A stretch of DNA of 64,000 nt from Bathynomus jamesi (taxonomy: Eukaryota > Arthropoda > Malacostraca > Isopoda > Cirolanidae), in contig JAJOZX010006155.1 in NCBI GenBank assembly GCA_023014485.1, positions 62,001 through 126,000 on the forward strand, written 5' to 3'. The notes under the pieces were generated by a model, which made no database searches, was not told the origin of the DNA, and saw only the letters and a program-made list of their open reading frames with translations. The stretch's first letter is position 1; each line of letters opens with the position of its first letter. A program made the translations under genes and the position numbers. Positions 10,516 through 21,600 of the stretch are shown piece after piece.

Positions 10516-13370
10516 TTAAACTATACCCAATCTATCAACATATACGTCTAATCGATTTTTAAACATGTTTATAGACGTGCTACTAATTATTTGTACAGGC
10601 AAACTATTCCAGCGATTTACTATTCTATGCGTAAAAAAGTTTTTCGCCACTGCTGTCTCGAACCTTCTACTTGTCAACTTACACCCGTTATTTCTAGTCC
10701 TATTATAATGAGATATTTCGAGAAAGCTATCTCTATGTACGTTATCGAACCCATTCATAATTTTGAACAACTGGATTAGATGACCCCTTAGCCTCCGAGT
10801 CTCGAGTGTAATCAATTTTAACTCCTTAAGCCTATCCACGTAAGACTTTGACCTAAGCGACGGAATCATCTTAGTTGCTCGTCTTTGAACTCTTTCGATT
10901 TTGTCTATATCTTTGTGCATATGCGGATTCAAAAATTGGACCGCGTACTCCAAATTGGGTCTAACTAATGATTTCTAAAGAGGAACTATAATATCGCGCG
11001 ATTTGTACTCAAAATTCCGAGCTATAAAACCTAACATTTTGTTCGCCTTATTGACCGCTGCTGTACTTTGGTTCGCTATTTTTAAATCACTATTGACTAT
11101 AACTCTTAAATCTTTTTCCTGCTCTACGTTTGTTAAATCTTTCCCTGACATACTATACGCAAAATTACCGTTACGCGAACCTATATGCAAAATTTTGCAC
11201 TTATCGACGTTAAATCTTATTTTCCATGTGACTGACGAATTAACGATTTTATTGAGATGTTCCTGGATTTTACCTCTATCTTCGTCATTAATCGCCCTTC
11301 CAGCCAGCTTCGTGTCATCCGCAAACTTGGAAACGGTACTGACTAGGCCGACATCTAAATCGTTAATATATATAAAAAATAGCAGAGGGCCCAATACAGA
11401 ACCTGAAGAACGCCACTCGCTACATTAGCCCAACACGACAGCGCTCCATCAATGACCACCCTCTGTTTCCTACTTCGCAACTACTCTTCTATCCAATTAA
11501 TTACTTCACCCCTGATTCCATGAGCCGTAGTTTTTTCAATGAGGCTTTTGTTATGCACGGTGTCAAACGCTTTTTGAAAATCTAAATACACTACATCAAC
11601 TGCCCGATGTCTATCGTAAACGTGAATCTCGCTTTGGAAAAATTCTAAAAGATTAGTTAAGCAAGATTTGTTTCGCCTTAAACCGTGCTGCGTTTTTCTA
11701 ACTAGTTTATGCAATTCTAAGTGTTCGAATATACGATCCCTAATTATTGATTCCAGTAGCTTGCCTACAACAGACGTTAAACTGATTGGTCTATAATTTC
11801 CCGCCGTAACTTTATCGCCTCTCTTAAAGATAGGTGTTACGTTTGCTAACTTGAAATTATCTGGTACGCACCCCTCAGAAATAGACGCATTAAAAATCTT
11901 TGTTAGCGGCACAACAATGCTATCTTTTAATTCTTTTAGTTGTATGGGGTATATGGAATCCGGCCCCTGTGATTTAAGCTTTTTCATTTTATCAATATAG
12001 CGCATTACTATCCCTTCACTAACCACAACATTATCGAAAATATTACCATTATCAAAAGGTATTATGTCTATGACCGTAGGGATATTCGTTACATCTTCTA
12101 TAGTAAAAACTGACGTAAAAAATTCGTTTAGCAAGGTAGCCATTTCCTTGTTTTCAGAAACTACATCTCAACGGCCCCAAGACACTTTTTACTGGATTTC
12201 TATTGTTGAATATTGAAAGAATCGTTTGGGGTATTCTTTACCGTCACGAGCTATGGAGATTTCAAATTCGCGCTTGGACTTTTTTATTACACTTTTCGCT
12301 TCACGCCTTAGAGATATGTAGTTATTTCGTAACAACAAATTTTCTTTATCGCACTTATGTAGCCTATAAGCCCTATCTCTACTCTTTATAATGTCTCCTA
12401 CTCTAGAAGTAAACCACAAGGGCTTGTTGTTTACTTTCGCACGCTTAATTTTGTACGGTACACATTCCTCATTTATAGTCCTAAATACTGTTTCGAACGA
12501 TTCCCACATTAGTTTTGCGTTGGAGTTCCCCATCACGTTTTCCCAATTGCCGTGTGTCAATTTGTTTCGAAATTTACAAAAGTCTGCGTGCTGGAAGTTA
12601 GGAATTTTAGTCGAGTTAGTTGGTTTAGAGTGACTTACTGAGAGGACAAACTTTACCATATTGTGATCGCTATTGCTTAACGGTTCTATTACTTGAAGAT
12701 CAGTAATCAGCCTATCATCCGTAGTTATTACTAAATCTAAAATACTGTCCAACCTCGTAGGTTCCTCATCCTTTTGAATAAGAAAGCTATCCACGAGAAA
12801 ATTAACTAAACGATTACCTTCCGCGTCTCCCTGCATTGTATCGTAATTCAGTTGGCGCAGTTAAAGTCACCCATAACTAAAGCCTGCTCACTACCTATTA
12901 TTCTCTTTAGTTCACGATATAACGCTTCGTCCTTATCAGCTGTTTGATTAAAGGGCGTATATATAACCGCAACAACAAATTTGAAATCTTTCAATTTAAG
13001 TTCTGCTCTTGTCGAACCTATTGGTTCTGGAATTGTGTGCTTTACTTGTATAATGTTGGCAATATTAACTTTGATATAGAACATAACACTGCCTCCTCGC
13101 TTACCTATTTTGTTTTTAACAAAATGTCTATAACCTTTAATTTGATACTCCCCTACAAAGTCACGTGTTTCAGTGCTAAGCCATGATTCATTTATCGCAA
13201 TTAAATCATAGTGTTTACAAGCAATTAAAGAAAAAAATTCGTTCATTTTATTTCGTAAGCTACGAGCATTTAAGGATAGAACCTTCAAATTGTTTGTAAT
13301 TGCGACACCATCGCGAGCGCAGGGGAAATTTGTGGAATTTACGTTGGGACCGTTCGAGTTACGGCAGCCT
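10516..13370 (-). pseudogene. L3 ORF2: endonuclease and reverse transcriptase
   Basis: Reading down from about 13,370: LKVLSLNARSLRNKMNEFF, INESWLSTETRDFVGEY, AVIYTPFNQ and VMGDFNCAN (endonuclease, 12,848-13,288). Then SNSDHNMV (SDH motif) and the linker (12,189-12,836), RT blocks KLANVTPIFKRGDK, DFQKAFDTV (motif A) and SKFADDTKLAG (motif C, near 11,330), and the C-terminal RVQRRATKMIPSLRSK to a stop at 10,516-10,518. Five lesions listed under the element make it non-functional. ORF2 opens in a different frame from ORF1 and its open frame overlaps the end of ORF1, so translation of ORF2 may depend on overlap or reinitiation; that point is inference. Confidence 0.92.
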
Positions 13371-14210
13371 GAAAAGAAGAGACCGTTTTATGAAAAAGTC
13401 TTCCTAAACGCGCAGTTCCAACGTCATTAAGATGAAGTCCATCTCCGAGGAACAAGTCCCTCCTGCCATAGAAACTGTTTAAAAAATTCGCAAAATGCAC
13501 TCCTTCCTGTTGGCAAAGAGATTTTAGGTTATTGTTAATATAGGTCGCCTTGCTGTAGAAATCGTTACGTTGGATAATTCGAGGAAGTATACCTGTTAAA
13601 ACAATCTTACTAGAGCGATTAAAGGAAAAACTAATAAGTCCCTCTACCTAGCCAGCAGATCTTCCGATCTAGAATTTAAAACGTTATTAGTACCGACATG
13701 AATAACATACGTTGTGCCCTCGGCGGTACCGTCTGTAAAATGGTCAACACTATTAGTTATATCCTCCACTCTTGCACCAGGGTAGCAGTAACGGCGCCTA
13801 CGACGATTGTTTCTCCAACAGAATTCCTCGAGCTGCCCTTGAACAATGGAATCGCCAACGAGTCGTATTTCCGGTTCATCAGCATCTTCGAAACCTAAAA
13901 CAGAAAACTTATTGCTTGTTATTATTGGTAGACAAGTCTTAGGTTTTCTCAATAGGGCTCCATTACGCACTCGAACGAAGGGTTGGGAACCAGGGGAAGA
14001 GAGAGGGCTATTAGTACTATTTATATTATTAGTAGAAACTGAGGCAGGAGGGGTCGTAACTGGAGTCTAAAGGGATTCTAATTTTGCCGTCAGGAGCATC
14101 ACGTTTTCTTCAAGCCTCACTCTGGCCTCCCTCTCACGTTCTAACTCGTTCCTCAGGACTTCCATGCTTGAGCACCACCTGTAAACTAACTGCTCATTAT
14201 TATTACCCAT
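13339..14210 (-). pseudogene. L3 ORF1: coiled coil plus SGNH esterase
   Basis: The ATG at 14,208-14,210 starts MGNNNEQLVYRW, then a charged heptad-like stretch VLRNELEREREARVRLEEN (residues about 17-38, probable coiled coil). A stop follows near 14,066, then a Ser/Pro-rich spacer. The esterase begins with IRLVGDSIVQGQ (block I, catalytic Ser in GDS), continues with VIHVGTNNV (block III) and ends with FLGDGLHLND (block V, Asp-x-x-His, near 13,423-13,450). A second stop lies at 13,644-13,646 and a frameshift between 13,644 and 13,450. The frame terminates at 13,339-13,341. All catalytic blocks of an SGNH hydrolase are visible. ORF1p of CR1 LINEs carries this domain; its role in retrotransposition is not settled. 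Confidence 0.85.
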
Positions 14211-14918
14211 TTTAAACGAGTAAGCGACAATTTCCCTTCACAGCGACTGCAAGTACTTGACGGGTGTGCCATGCTTTTAATTAGCTAATAAACAAACAAA
14301 ACAAAAAACAAAAATAAAACGAGCGTTTGGAAATTAATAAATTACAACGTAGGTCTACCGGGTGCTTATTGTGCCGTCACCTGCCCAAACCCGCAAAAAT
14401 ATTCTTGAAATGCAGAAACAGGTTCTTGTAAATTTATACTAATGAATATATAATTAAGCTAACGACGAAAGATCTGTAAAAGAAAGAGTATTTAATAATA
14501 CTTATCTGATCGCGATTCGACTGACTTTTTTCCTTTTTTTACCCACGGTGTGTGACCACACTCTACCTGATCTCTCGAAGGAAGGGAAAATGAACCTTAT
14601 TTTCTGATAGATTTGAAAAACAAACAAGCGAAAATGAACCTTATTACTCCTCGTTTTCTGAAAAACAAACAAGGCAAGCCACGTGCACTACCCTTGGATT
14701 AATCAAATAATATAGTACTGAATAAAGTCAATAAATGAAATATATTCGTTAATGAATGATTAGTAACACGAAGTAATTTAGTTAAGCATGCCCCAAACAC
14801 TATTTTTTTTAAAGACACCTCAACGAAAACCACTTATTCAATTGAAAACACTGGACACTCGACAAAACACGTCTGTTCACAAGGAATGACTGATCTCTAC
14901 TCAAAAGACTGATCACTA
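14211..14918 (-). other. Probable 5' UTR of LINE L3
   Basis: No gene seen. The stretch contains a direct repeat GAAAATGAACCTTATT (near 14,586 and 14,630) with AAAAACAAACAAG nearby. It runs from the ORF1 start to the (TA)n tract at 14,920. Assignment as 5' UTR is by position only. Confidence 0.5.
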
Positions 14919-14919
14919 T

Positions 14920-14931
14920 ATATATATAGTG

Positions 14932-14976
<45 letters not shown>

Positions 14977-14984
14977 TACATATA
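14920..14984. repeat. (TA)n tract
   Basis: TA dinucleotide tract into which the DD41D mariner is inserted; the TA at 14,983-14,984 is one copy of its target duplication. Confidence 0.95.
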
Positions 14985-15051
14985 CAGGGTGTCCCATAAG
15001 TCCGGCATCATAGGAAAAATAATAAAAAAAAGGCAAAACAAAAGCTTTTAT

Positions 15052-15175
15052 TTACAGAACGTGCTCAATATGTCCACCATTGTTTTCAATACACAAATAC
15101 AGACGTGATACCCAGTCAGCAAGCACACGGTGAATAATGTCAGGAGTAATGGTGTTACATGCCCCAATAATGCGC
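15052..15175 (-). pseudogene. DD41D mariner transposase, C-terminus
   Basis: The frame beyond the MULE insertion continues with IIGACNTITPDIIHRVLADW and ends IENNGGHIEHVL at the stop 15,052-15,054. 'IENNGGHxExL' is the usual C-terminus of this transposase group. Joined in reading order across the 9-bp duplication, the frame is uninterrupted, so the MULE landed in an otherwise open C-terminal coding part. Confidence 0.88.
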
Positions 15176-15182
15176 GGAGATC

Positions 15183-15330
15183 CGACAAAACCCCCACACG
15201 AAAAAAAAACCACCGACAAAACCCCCAGCGACAAAACAACCACCGACAAAACCCCCACACGAAAAAAAAACCACCGACAAAACCCCCGGCGACAAAACAC
15301 CCACCGAAAAAAACCCCACCGAAAAAAACC
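15183..15330. repeat. Left terminal minisatellite of MULE copy 2
   Basis: About nine 15-bp units of CGACAAAACCCCCAC type, two of them expanded by an ACGAAAAAAAAACC block. The open frames here (Pro-Thr-Lys repeats) are artefacts of the repeat. Confidence 0.9.
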
Positions 15331-15409
15331 AGGGCCCCCAGCCTTCGTTAGGTAGTCTTATAATCGATTTTCTTTTTCTTTTTCCTTGTGGGTTTGCAGC
15401 ATATATATA

Positions 15410-16015
15410 TATATTGACGATTGGTTAGGTTAAGTCGTAATATTTTCGTTCCATCCATAAACCAAATATCGGACTTACCTAAATGTTGCATACATTCTTC
15501 TGTAGCAAACACAATGACTCGATTCCTGGCTTCAATGCCACTATCGTGAATAAGAAAAGGCTTAGTATTTTCTCTACCAGTCATAGCCCAATCACCAGAG
15601 ATTTGTAAATCATTTAAAGATACTGGATCCTTAGGTCGTCCTTCCTGACGCTTTCTTTGAACATTTCTTTTTACTGTACTTAATTTTCCCATAGCAAGTC
15701 TTCCTTCTTGAGTCATGCTTTCCAATGAATCCGCGACAACGCGACTAGTATTTCCTTTGTTTGATTTGGCCTGCTGATAGAGGGATGCACGCACTTTCGC
15801 TGCCTCTATTGATCCTTCATCTCTCTCATGATTATGCTCTATACTTGAAATGATATCGGTTATTTCTAAATTAGTTGTTATTTTACCGTTACATCCAAAC
15901 GCTACTCTTCTAGCACACTCCACCAATTTGTATTAGAAGTAGTGGATTTTTTAGTATACATATAGCCATTATAACACAGCTTTACGCCACCTTTATTATT
16001 CCGAATGACTTCCAT
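15410..16015 (-). pseudogene. MULE transposase N-terminus with FLYWCH-type domain, copy 2
   Basis: The ATG at 16,013-16,015 starts MEVIRNNKGGVKLCYNGYMY. After a one-base loss near 15,927 the frame continues ECARRVAFGCNGKITT...SSIEHNHERD. The order C...C...H-x-H around W-rich sequence is that of a FLYWCH zinc finger, usual at the start of animal MULE transposases. The start of the catalytic domain follows: EARNRVIVFATEECMQHLG, then WFMDGTKI with the first catalytic Asp near 15,455. The coding sequence then runs into a TA tract and the terminal minisatellite; the remaining two thirds are missing. Confidence 0.85.
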
Positions 16016-16167
16016 GATGGGTAAAAGAAAAATAATTTGCGGTGAAAATTTCAGAGATACTGCTGCAGTGAAGATTATTCAGAAACAAACTGGAATTTCT
16101 CAAAACCTATAACCTAGACTCTGTCACCTTGACTTTGAATTTAAATACACATATATTTATTTTTGTG

Positions 16168-16289
16168 AGTGGGGGTTTTGTCGCATTACCCTATTTCGGG
16201 GGTTTTATCGGTGGGGTTTTGGTCGCCGGGGGTTTTGTCGCCGGGGGTTTTGTCGGTGGGTTTTTTTCTTGTGGGGTTTTTGTCGTACA
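16168..16289. repeat. Right terminal minisatellite of MULE copy 2
   Basis: Seven or eight units of the reverse-complement type GGGGGTTTTGTCG with CC/GG spacers, so this array is inverted relative to the left one. Together they can fold back over about 120 bp. Confidence 0.9.
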
Positions 16290-16292
16290 TTC

Positions 16293-16860
16293 ATAATGCG
16301 CTGCCGCAAATGTTCAAAATTCCTAATTTTCTCTGCGTATACCAGCGCTTTCAAGTGGCCCCAGAGATAAAAATCTAGTGGCGTGAGATCCGGGCTTCTA
16401 GCTGGCCATTCCACAGGCTCTTCACGTCCTATCCAATGAACAGGGAATTGCTGGTACAGGTATGTCCTTACTTGGGTGCTGTAATGTACAGGAGCGCCGT
16501 CTTGCTGAACCATGTTGGGAAATTTCCTTCTTCGTTCAAGACACTGGGAAATGTTTCTTCCTTAAGCATACGTAGGTAGGTGCCTCCAGTGACATGTTCA
16601 TCGAAAAAGAGGGGGCCTATGATGCGATTCTTCCAAATGCCACACCATACTATCCCCCGAGATGCACCTTGTTCCTTTGAAGAGGTATACCAGTGAGGGT
16701 TGTTTTGAGACCAGTAGCAGGTGTTCTGTCGATTTACCTCACCATTTCCATAAAAAACAGCCTCGTCACTGAACAGAATAGTGGACGGGAAATTGGCATC
16801 CCGAGCATAGACATTATGGCCTGTAGAAAGAGAAAAATATGAATTATGGTTTGCAGAAAT
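16293..16860 (-). pseudogene. DD41D mariner transposase, catalytic core
   Basis: Frames on the reverse strand give ILFSDEAVFYGNGEVN (first catalytic Asp in FSDEA, near 16,770), RGIVWCGIWKNRIIGP, then VQQDGAPVHYS (second Asp, near 16,500) and EWPARSPDLTPLDFYLWG (third Asp). Counting residues between the second and third Asp gives 41, i.e. DD41D, known from rosa-type members of the IS630-Tc1-mariner superfamily. The N-terminal helix-turn-helix part is missing and a frameshift lies near 16,514. The reading continues across the MULE into 15,166-15,052. It was a cut-and-paste transposase and is now inactive. Confidence 0.85.
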
Positions 16861-16910
16861 AGAAAAATATGAATTTCTCCTATGATGTCGGACTTATGGG
16901 ACACCCTGTA

Positions 16911-16912
16911 TA

Positions 16913-16958
<46 letters not shown>

Positions 16959-17068
16959 TCTGTATATATATATTTACACACACTATATATACACACACAT
17001 ATATATATACTCTGTATGTATATATATATACACACTATATATACACACACATATATATATATATATAT
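16911..17068. repeat. (TA)n/(CA)n microsatellite
   Basis: TA tract with embedded TACACACACTATATA segments between the DD41D mariner and the Tc1-like element. Tyr/Ile/His-rich ORFs in it are not genes. Confidence 0.95.
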
Positions 17069-17070
17069 AT

Positions 17071-18270
17071 ACAGCGTCCAGAATTCTTGGATTTTTGTGT
17101 GCAGTCGTTTGTGTTCTTTATTTTTCTTAAAGTGCAGTGGACATGCCTGGGAAGTATTGTTCTGTTGAGGAGAAAGCCCGTATTCTTGCGTGGAGGCAAG
17201 AAAACGTCCCGATAAAGACGATATGCGAGCGTACTGGTCGGGCGAAGTCGACCATCATGAAGCTGCTGGCGGCGGCTAGAGGCCTACCACCCAACGTCGT
17301 ACCGAAGCACAATTTCGGTGGTGGAAGGCGAAGGAAGACGTCTAAGGCCACGGATAACCTCATAAAGAGAGAAGTGTTGAAGAACCCTCGACTTACAGTG
17401 TCTCAATTGAAAAAGAACCATCCCAAGCTGCTGGAAGCCATGTCTGTTCGAACGATCCAGCACCGGCTGCAGAAGGACTTGGGGTTACCATGCCGTACCG
17501 CCGCCAAGAAGCCACTTATCACCGACCGCATGAAGAAGCAGCGTGTTGCCTTTGCAAAGAAATACGTTCATTGGACATCGGCACAGTGGAGGAAGGTGAT
17601 GTTTTCAGATGAAAGCATGTTCCAGGTGTTCCAGATTCGATCTGCCAAGGTGCGACGCCCGTCATCTGCTAGTCGGTACCACCCGGCCTACACGGTACCG
17701 ACTGTTAAACACCCTGAGTCAGTGATGGTGTGAGGGTGTTTTTCTGGTGAGAAGGGAAATGGGGGTCTGTACTTCCTTTCCAAGAATGTGATGATGAACG
17801 GTGACCGTTATATTGACGTTCTTAACGACCATTTGTTGAACCACTTCGCCATTCACGGCAGTGAGATTTTTATGCACAACAGTGCCCCCTGTCACAAGGC
17901 CAAGAAGGTGACGAAGTGGCTTAATGAGCCGAAGATTAAGGTGTTAGAGTGGCCTGGCAATAGCCCCGATCTCAACCCCATCGAGAACTGTTGGTATTAC
18001 ATGAAGAAGATCATGGCAGAGAAGAAGACTCCTAACCTCGCGAACCTCAAGACGGAGCTGATAAAGTTGTGGTGCAAGGAGATGACATTGGACTACTTCA
18101 GGAAGCTCAGTGATTCCATGCCCAAACAGCTCCAGGGGGTCCTCAAGAACAAGAGAGCCATGACTTCATATTGATGTAACTAAGTTTTTAAATATATTTG
18201 ATTTTTTATAATGATGTTTGTGCTTTTCCTACAAAATGGTAGATGGTCCGAAGTCATTTTGCGGCGGGTG
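17071..18270 (+). mobile_element. Tc1-like DD34E transposon, nearly intact
   Basis: About 1.2 kb between two TA microsatellites, with one transposase frame. The left end reads TACAGCGTCCAGAATTC. The right end, read inward on the other strand, is TACACCCGCCGCAAAATG. They agree only loosely (TACA-C-CC--AA, then CTT-GGA), so TIRs are either eroded or my right boundary (18,260-18,270) is off. The transposase carries only two visible disabling changes. Confidence 0.75.
17143..18174 (+). pseudogene. Tc1-like transposase (DD34E), one stop and one catalytic substitution
   Basis: The start is the ATG at 17,143 ([15 protein letters not shown]), 343 codons, a normal Tc1-family length. Residues about 5-55 form a helix-turn-helix (ICERTGRAKSTIMKLL), followed by GGGRRRKTSKATD and a second HTH near VSQLKKNHPKLL. 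The first catalytic Asp is in FSDES (17,608-17,610). At 17,731-17,733 a TGA stands where the family has Trp (VMV-stop-GCFSG). The second catalytic Asp is replaced by Asn in MHNSAPCH (AAC, 17,878-17,880). The Glu of SPDLNPIE is 34 residues on, so the class is DD34E. Apart from these two point changes the frame is open to TGA at 18,172-18,174, which suggests recent inactivation. Confidence 0.93.
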
Positions 18271-18271
18271 T

Positions 18272-18296
18272 ATATATACTCTATGTATATATATAC

Positions 18297-18352
<56 letters not shown>

Positions 18353-18437
18353 AGTACACATATTATATATGTGTGTATATATATATATACGTATATATAT
18401 ATGTGTATATATATAGTATATATATATATATATAATG

Positions 18438-18484
<47 letters not shown>

Positions 18485-18485
18485 C

Positions 18486-18563
<78 letters not shown>

Positions 18564-18605
18564 TATATGTATTACACACACACATATATATATATATATA
18601 ATAAT
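18272..18605. repeat. (TA)n/(TG)n microsatellite
   Basis: About 330 bp of TA with TGTGTG interruptions, bounded by the Tc1-like element on the left and the 3' end octamers of LINE L4 on the right. Confidence 0.97.
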
Positions 18606-21600
18606 GTTATAATGTTATAATTTTCAGACCAACAAAGACCCGAGGATCCACTCATGGCTGGTCTACCTAACTACGTTCTTAATTGTGTATTGCGCATGTC
18701 CTCCGTGGTGGCATAATGGACCTACAAATTTACGTAGGTTCCGAACCACAAGAACATAAGAACATGAGAAATTTTTATAGTGGGCACACTAGGGGCCACG
18801 TCGGCCCATCGAGGTGGTTCCATTATGTAAAAACTGCGTGTACATTGACAACAACCAATTTTTACAAAACTAAATAATTATCATTTTAAAACTAATTAAT
18901 TATCAATTAAAAACTAAAGATAGAATCTCTAGATCCAGAGAATCAAGTCATAATAGACTACTCTCCACAAATATGTTACACTCTATATCTATTTATAACC
19001 GACATGCAAATATATCAGATCCAAAGAATCCAGTCAATTTCATTACGGTATCCATCACAACAGTACCTTGCCAACCAAAAATAAGTCACGGTCCATATCA
19101 ATTGCGGACCAAATCACAATTTACAACCATATACATTACCATATATACACTTAGGAGGAAAATTGTAGGTGTGGCTGTTAAGACTGTACAGTAATGTAGA
19201 AACGTGTGTGCACCCATTTTGGGTCTCCCATTTAAAGGTGTTTGTGGGGCAAATGAAGATCATGAGTTTTTCAATACCTCACAGTAAGGACAGAGAGTGT
19301 CCCCAAACCCAAGATGCTGCCTACCTATATCCCACAACATTTGTGTTGAGCTGTGGGATCCATCACCACAAAGCCTTAATTTTACTACTTTAAATTATAC
19401 CCAATCTATCAACATATGCGTCTAATCGATTTTTAAACATGTTTATAGACGTGCTACTAATTACTTCTACCTGCAAACTATTCCAGCTATTTACTAATCT
19501 ATGCGTAAAAAAGTTTTTGGCAACTGTTGTCTCGAACCTTCTACTTGTCTACTTACACCCGTTATTTCTAGTACCATTATATTCAGATATTTCGAAAAAG
19601 CTATCTCTATCTACGTTATCGAACCCATTCATATTTTTGAACACCTGCATTAGATCACCCCTTAGCCTCCTAGTCACGAGTGTTGTCAATTTTAACTCCT
19701 TAAGCCTATCCTCGTACGACTTTGACCTAAGCGACGGAATCATCTTAGTTGCTCGTCTTTGAACTCTTTCGATTTTGTCCATATCTTTACGCATATGCGG
19801 ATTCTAAAATTGGACCGCGCACTCCAAATGGGGTCTAACTAATGATTTATAAAGAGGAACTACAATATCGCGCGATTTGTACTCAAAATTTCGAGCTATA
19901 AAACGTAACACTTTGTTCGCCTTATTGACCGCTGCTGTACTTTGTTTCGCTACTTTTAAATCACCAGTGACTATAACTCCTAAATCTTTTTCCTTCTCTA
20001 CGCTTGTTAAATCTTTCCCTGACATACTATACGCAAAATTACCGTTACGCGAACCTATATGCAAAATTTTGCACTTATCAACGTTAAATCTCATTTGCCA
20101 TGTGACTGACCAATCAACGATTTTATTGAGATCTTCCTGGATTTTACCTCTATCTTCGTCATTAATCGCCCTCCCACCCAGCTTCGTGTCATCCGCAAAC
20201 TTTGAAACTGTACTGACTAGGCCGACATCTAAATCGTTAATATATATAAGAAAAAGCAAGGGGCCCAATACAGAACCCTGAGGAACGCCACTACTACATT
20301 AGCCCAACACGACTCCGCTCCATCAACGACCACCCTCTGTTTTCTACCTCGCAGCACTCTTATTACTACACCCCTGATTCCATGAGCCTTAGTTTTGTCA
20401 ATGAGTCTTTTGTGCGGCACGGTGTCAAACGCCTTTTGAAAATCTAAATACACTACATCAACCGCACGATGTCTATCGTAAACGTCAACCACGCTTTAGA
20501 AAAATTCTAAAAGATTAGTTAAGCAAGATTTGTTTCGCCAAAAACCGTGCTGCGTATTTCTAACTAGTTTATGCAATTCTAAGTGTTCGACTATACTATT
20601 CCTAATTATTGATTCCAGTAGCTTACCAACAACAGACGTTAAACTGATTGGCCTATAACTTCCCGCCGCACCTTTATCGCCTTTCTTAAAGATAGGTGTT
20701 ACGTTTGCTAACTTAAATTAATTGCTATGCACCCCTCAGAAATACACGCATTAGAAACCTTTGTTAGCTCACAACAATGCTATCTTTTAATTCTTTTAGT
20801 TGTATGGGATATATGGAATCCGGCCTCGGTGATTTACGCGTTTTCATTTTATCAATATAGCGCATTACTTCCCCTTCACTAACCACTATATTATCCAAAA
20901 TATTAACATTACCAAAGGGTATTATGTCTATGACCGTAGGGATATTCGTTACATCTTCTATAGTAAAAACTGACGTAAAAAATTCGTTTAGCAAGGTAGC
21001 CATTTCCTTGTTTTCAGAAACTAGATCTCCTTTTACTTTTTTCAAAGGCCCTAAGACACTTTTTACTGGATTTTTATTATTGACGTATTGAAAGAATCGC
21101 TTGGGGTATTCTTTACCGTCACGAGCTATGGAGATTTCAAATTCGCGCTTGGACTTTTTTATTACATTTTTCGCTTCACGCCTCAGAGATATGTAGTTGT
21201 TTCGTAACCACAAATTGTCTTTATCGCACTTGTGTAGCCTATAAGCCCTATCTCTATTCTTTATAATCTCTCCTACTCTAGAAGTAAACCACAAGGGCTT
21301 GTTGTTTACTTTCGCACGCTTAATTTTGTACGGTACACTACACATTCCTCATTTATAGTCCTAAATACTGTTTCAAACGATTCCCACATTAGTTTTGCGT
21401 TGGAGTTCCCCATTACTTTTTCCCAATTGACGTGTGACAATTTATTTCGAAATTTACAAAATTCTGCGTTGTGGAAGTTAGGAATTTTAGTCGAGTTAGT
21501 TGGTTTCGAGTGACTTACTGAGAGGACAATCTCTACCATATTGTGATCGCTATTGCTTAACGGTTCTATTACTTGAAGATCAGTAATTAGCCTATCATCC

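Larger units (their letters stand above)
9848..14918 (-). mobile_element. CR1-like LINE copy L3, nearly full length
   Basis: The most complete LINE here, about 5.1 kb on the reverse strand: 5' UTR (14,211-14,918), ORF1 (14,210-13,339), ORF2 (about 13,370-10,516) and 3' UTR (10,515-9848). The last ~50 bp of the 3' UTR and its octamers are missing, replaced by TA. Lesions are few: two stops and one frameshift in ORF1; in ORF2 one-base shifts near 12,850 and 11,404, a ~12-bp loss near 12,165 and stops near 11,480 and 10,974. This copy gives the best view of the family's architecture. Confidence 0.9.
15176..16292 (-). mobile_element. MULE copy 2 with minisatellite ends and 9-bp TSD
   Basis: The 1117-bp insert is flanked by ATAATGCGC at 15,167-15,175 and 16,293-16,301. 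Nine bases is within the 8-11 bp range of Mutator-like target duplications. Both ends consist of inverted arrays of a 15-bp unit (CGACAAAACCCCCAC; left about 15,183-15,330, right about 16,168-16,289). The inside carries an N-terminal MULE transposase fragment (15,410-16,015). A short (TA)n lies at 15,400-15,412. This is an internally deleted, non-autonomous derivative. Confidence 0.9.
14985..16908 (-). mobile_element. DD41D mariner-type transposon, split by a MULE
   Basis: Terminal inverted repeats of 31 bp begin CAGGGTGTCCCATAAG at 14,985-15,015 and end as the reverse complement at 16,878-16,908; they differ at one position. TA duplications flank both ends (14,983-14,984 and 16,909-16,910). 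The transposase reads leftwards and is interrupted by a 1117-bp MULE plus its 9-bp duplication. Without it the element would be only about 800 bp, so it also has an internal deletion removing the N-terminal DNA-binding part. Confidence 0.92.

Noticed and set aside
15130..15355. Pro-Thr-Lys-rich ORFs
   Set aside because: They come from the 15-bp terminal minisatellite of MULE copy 2.
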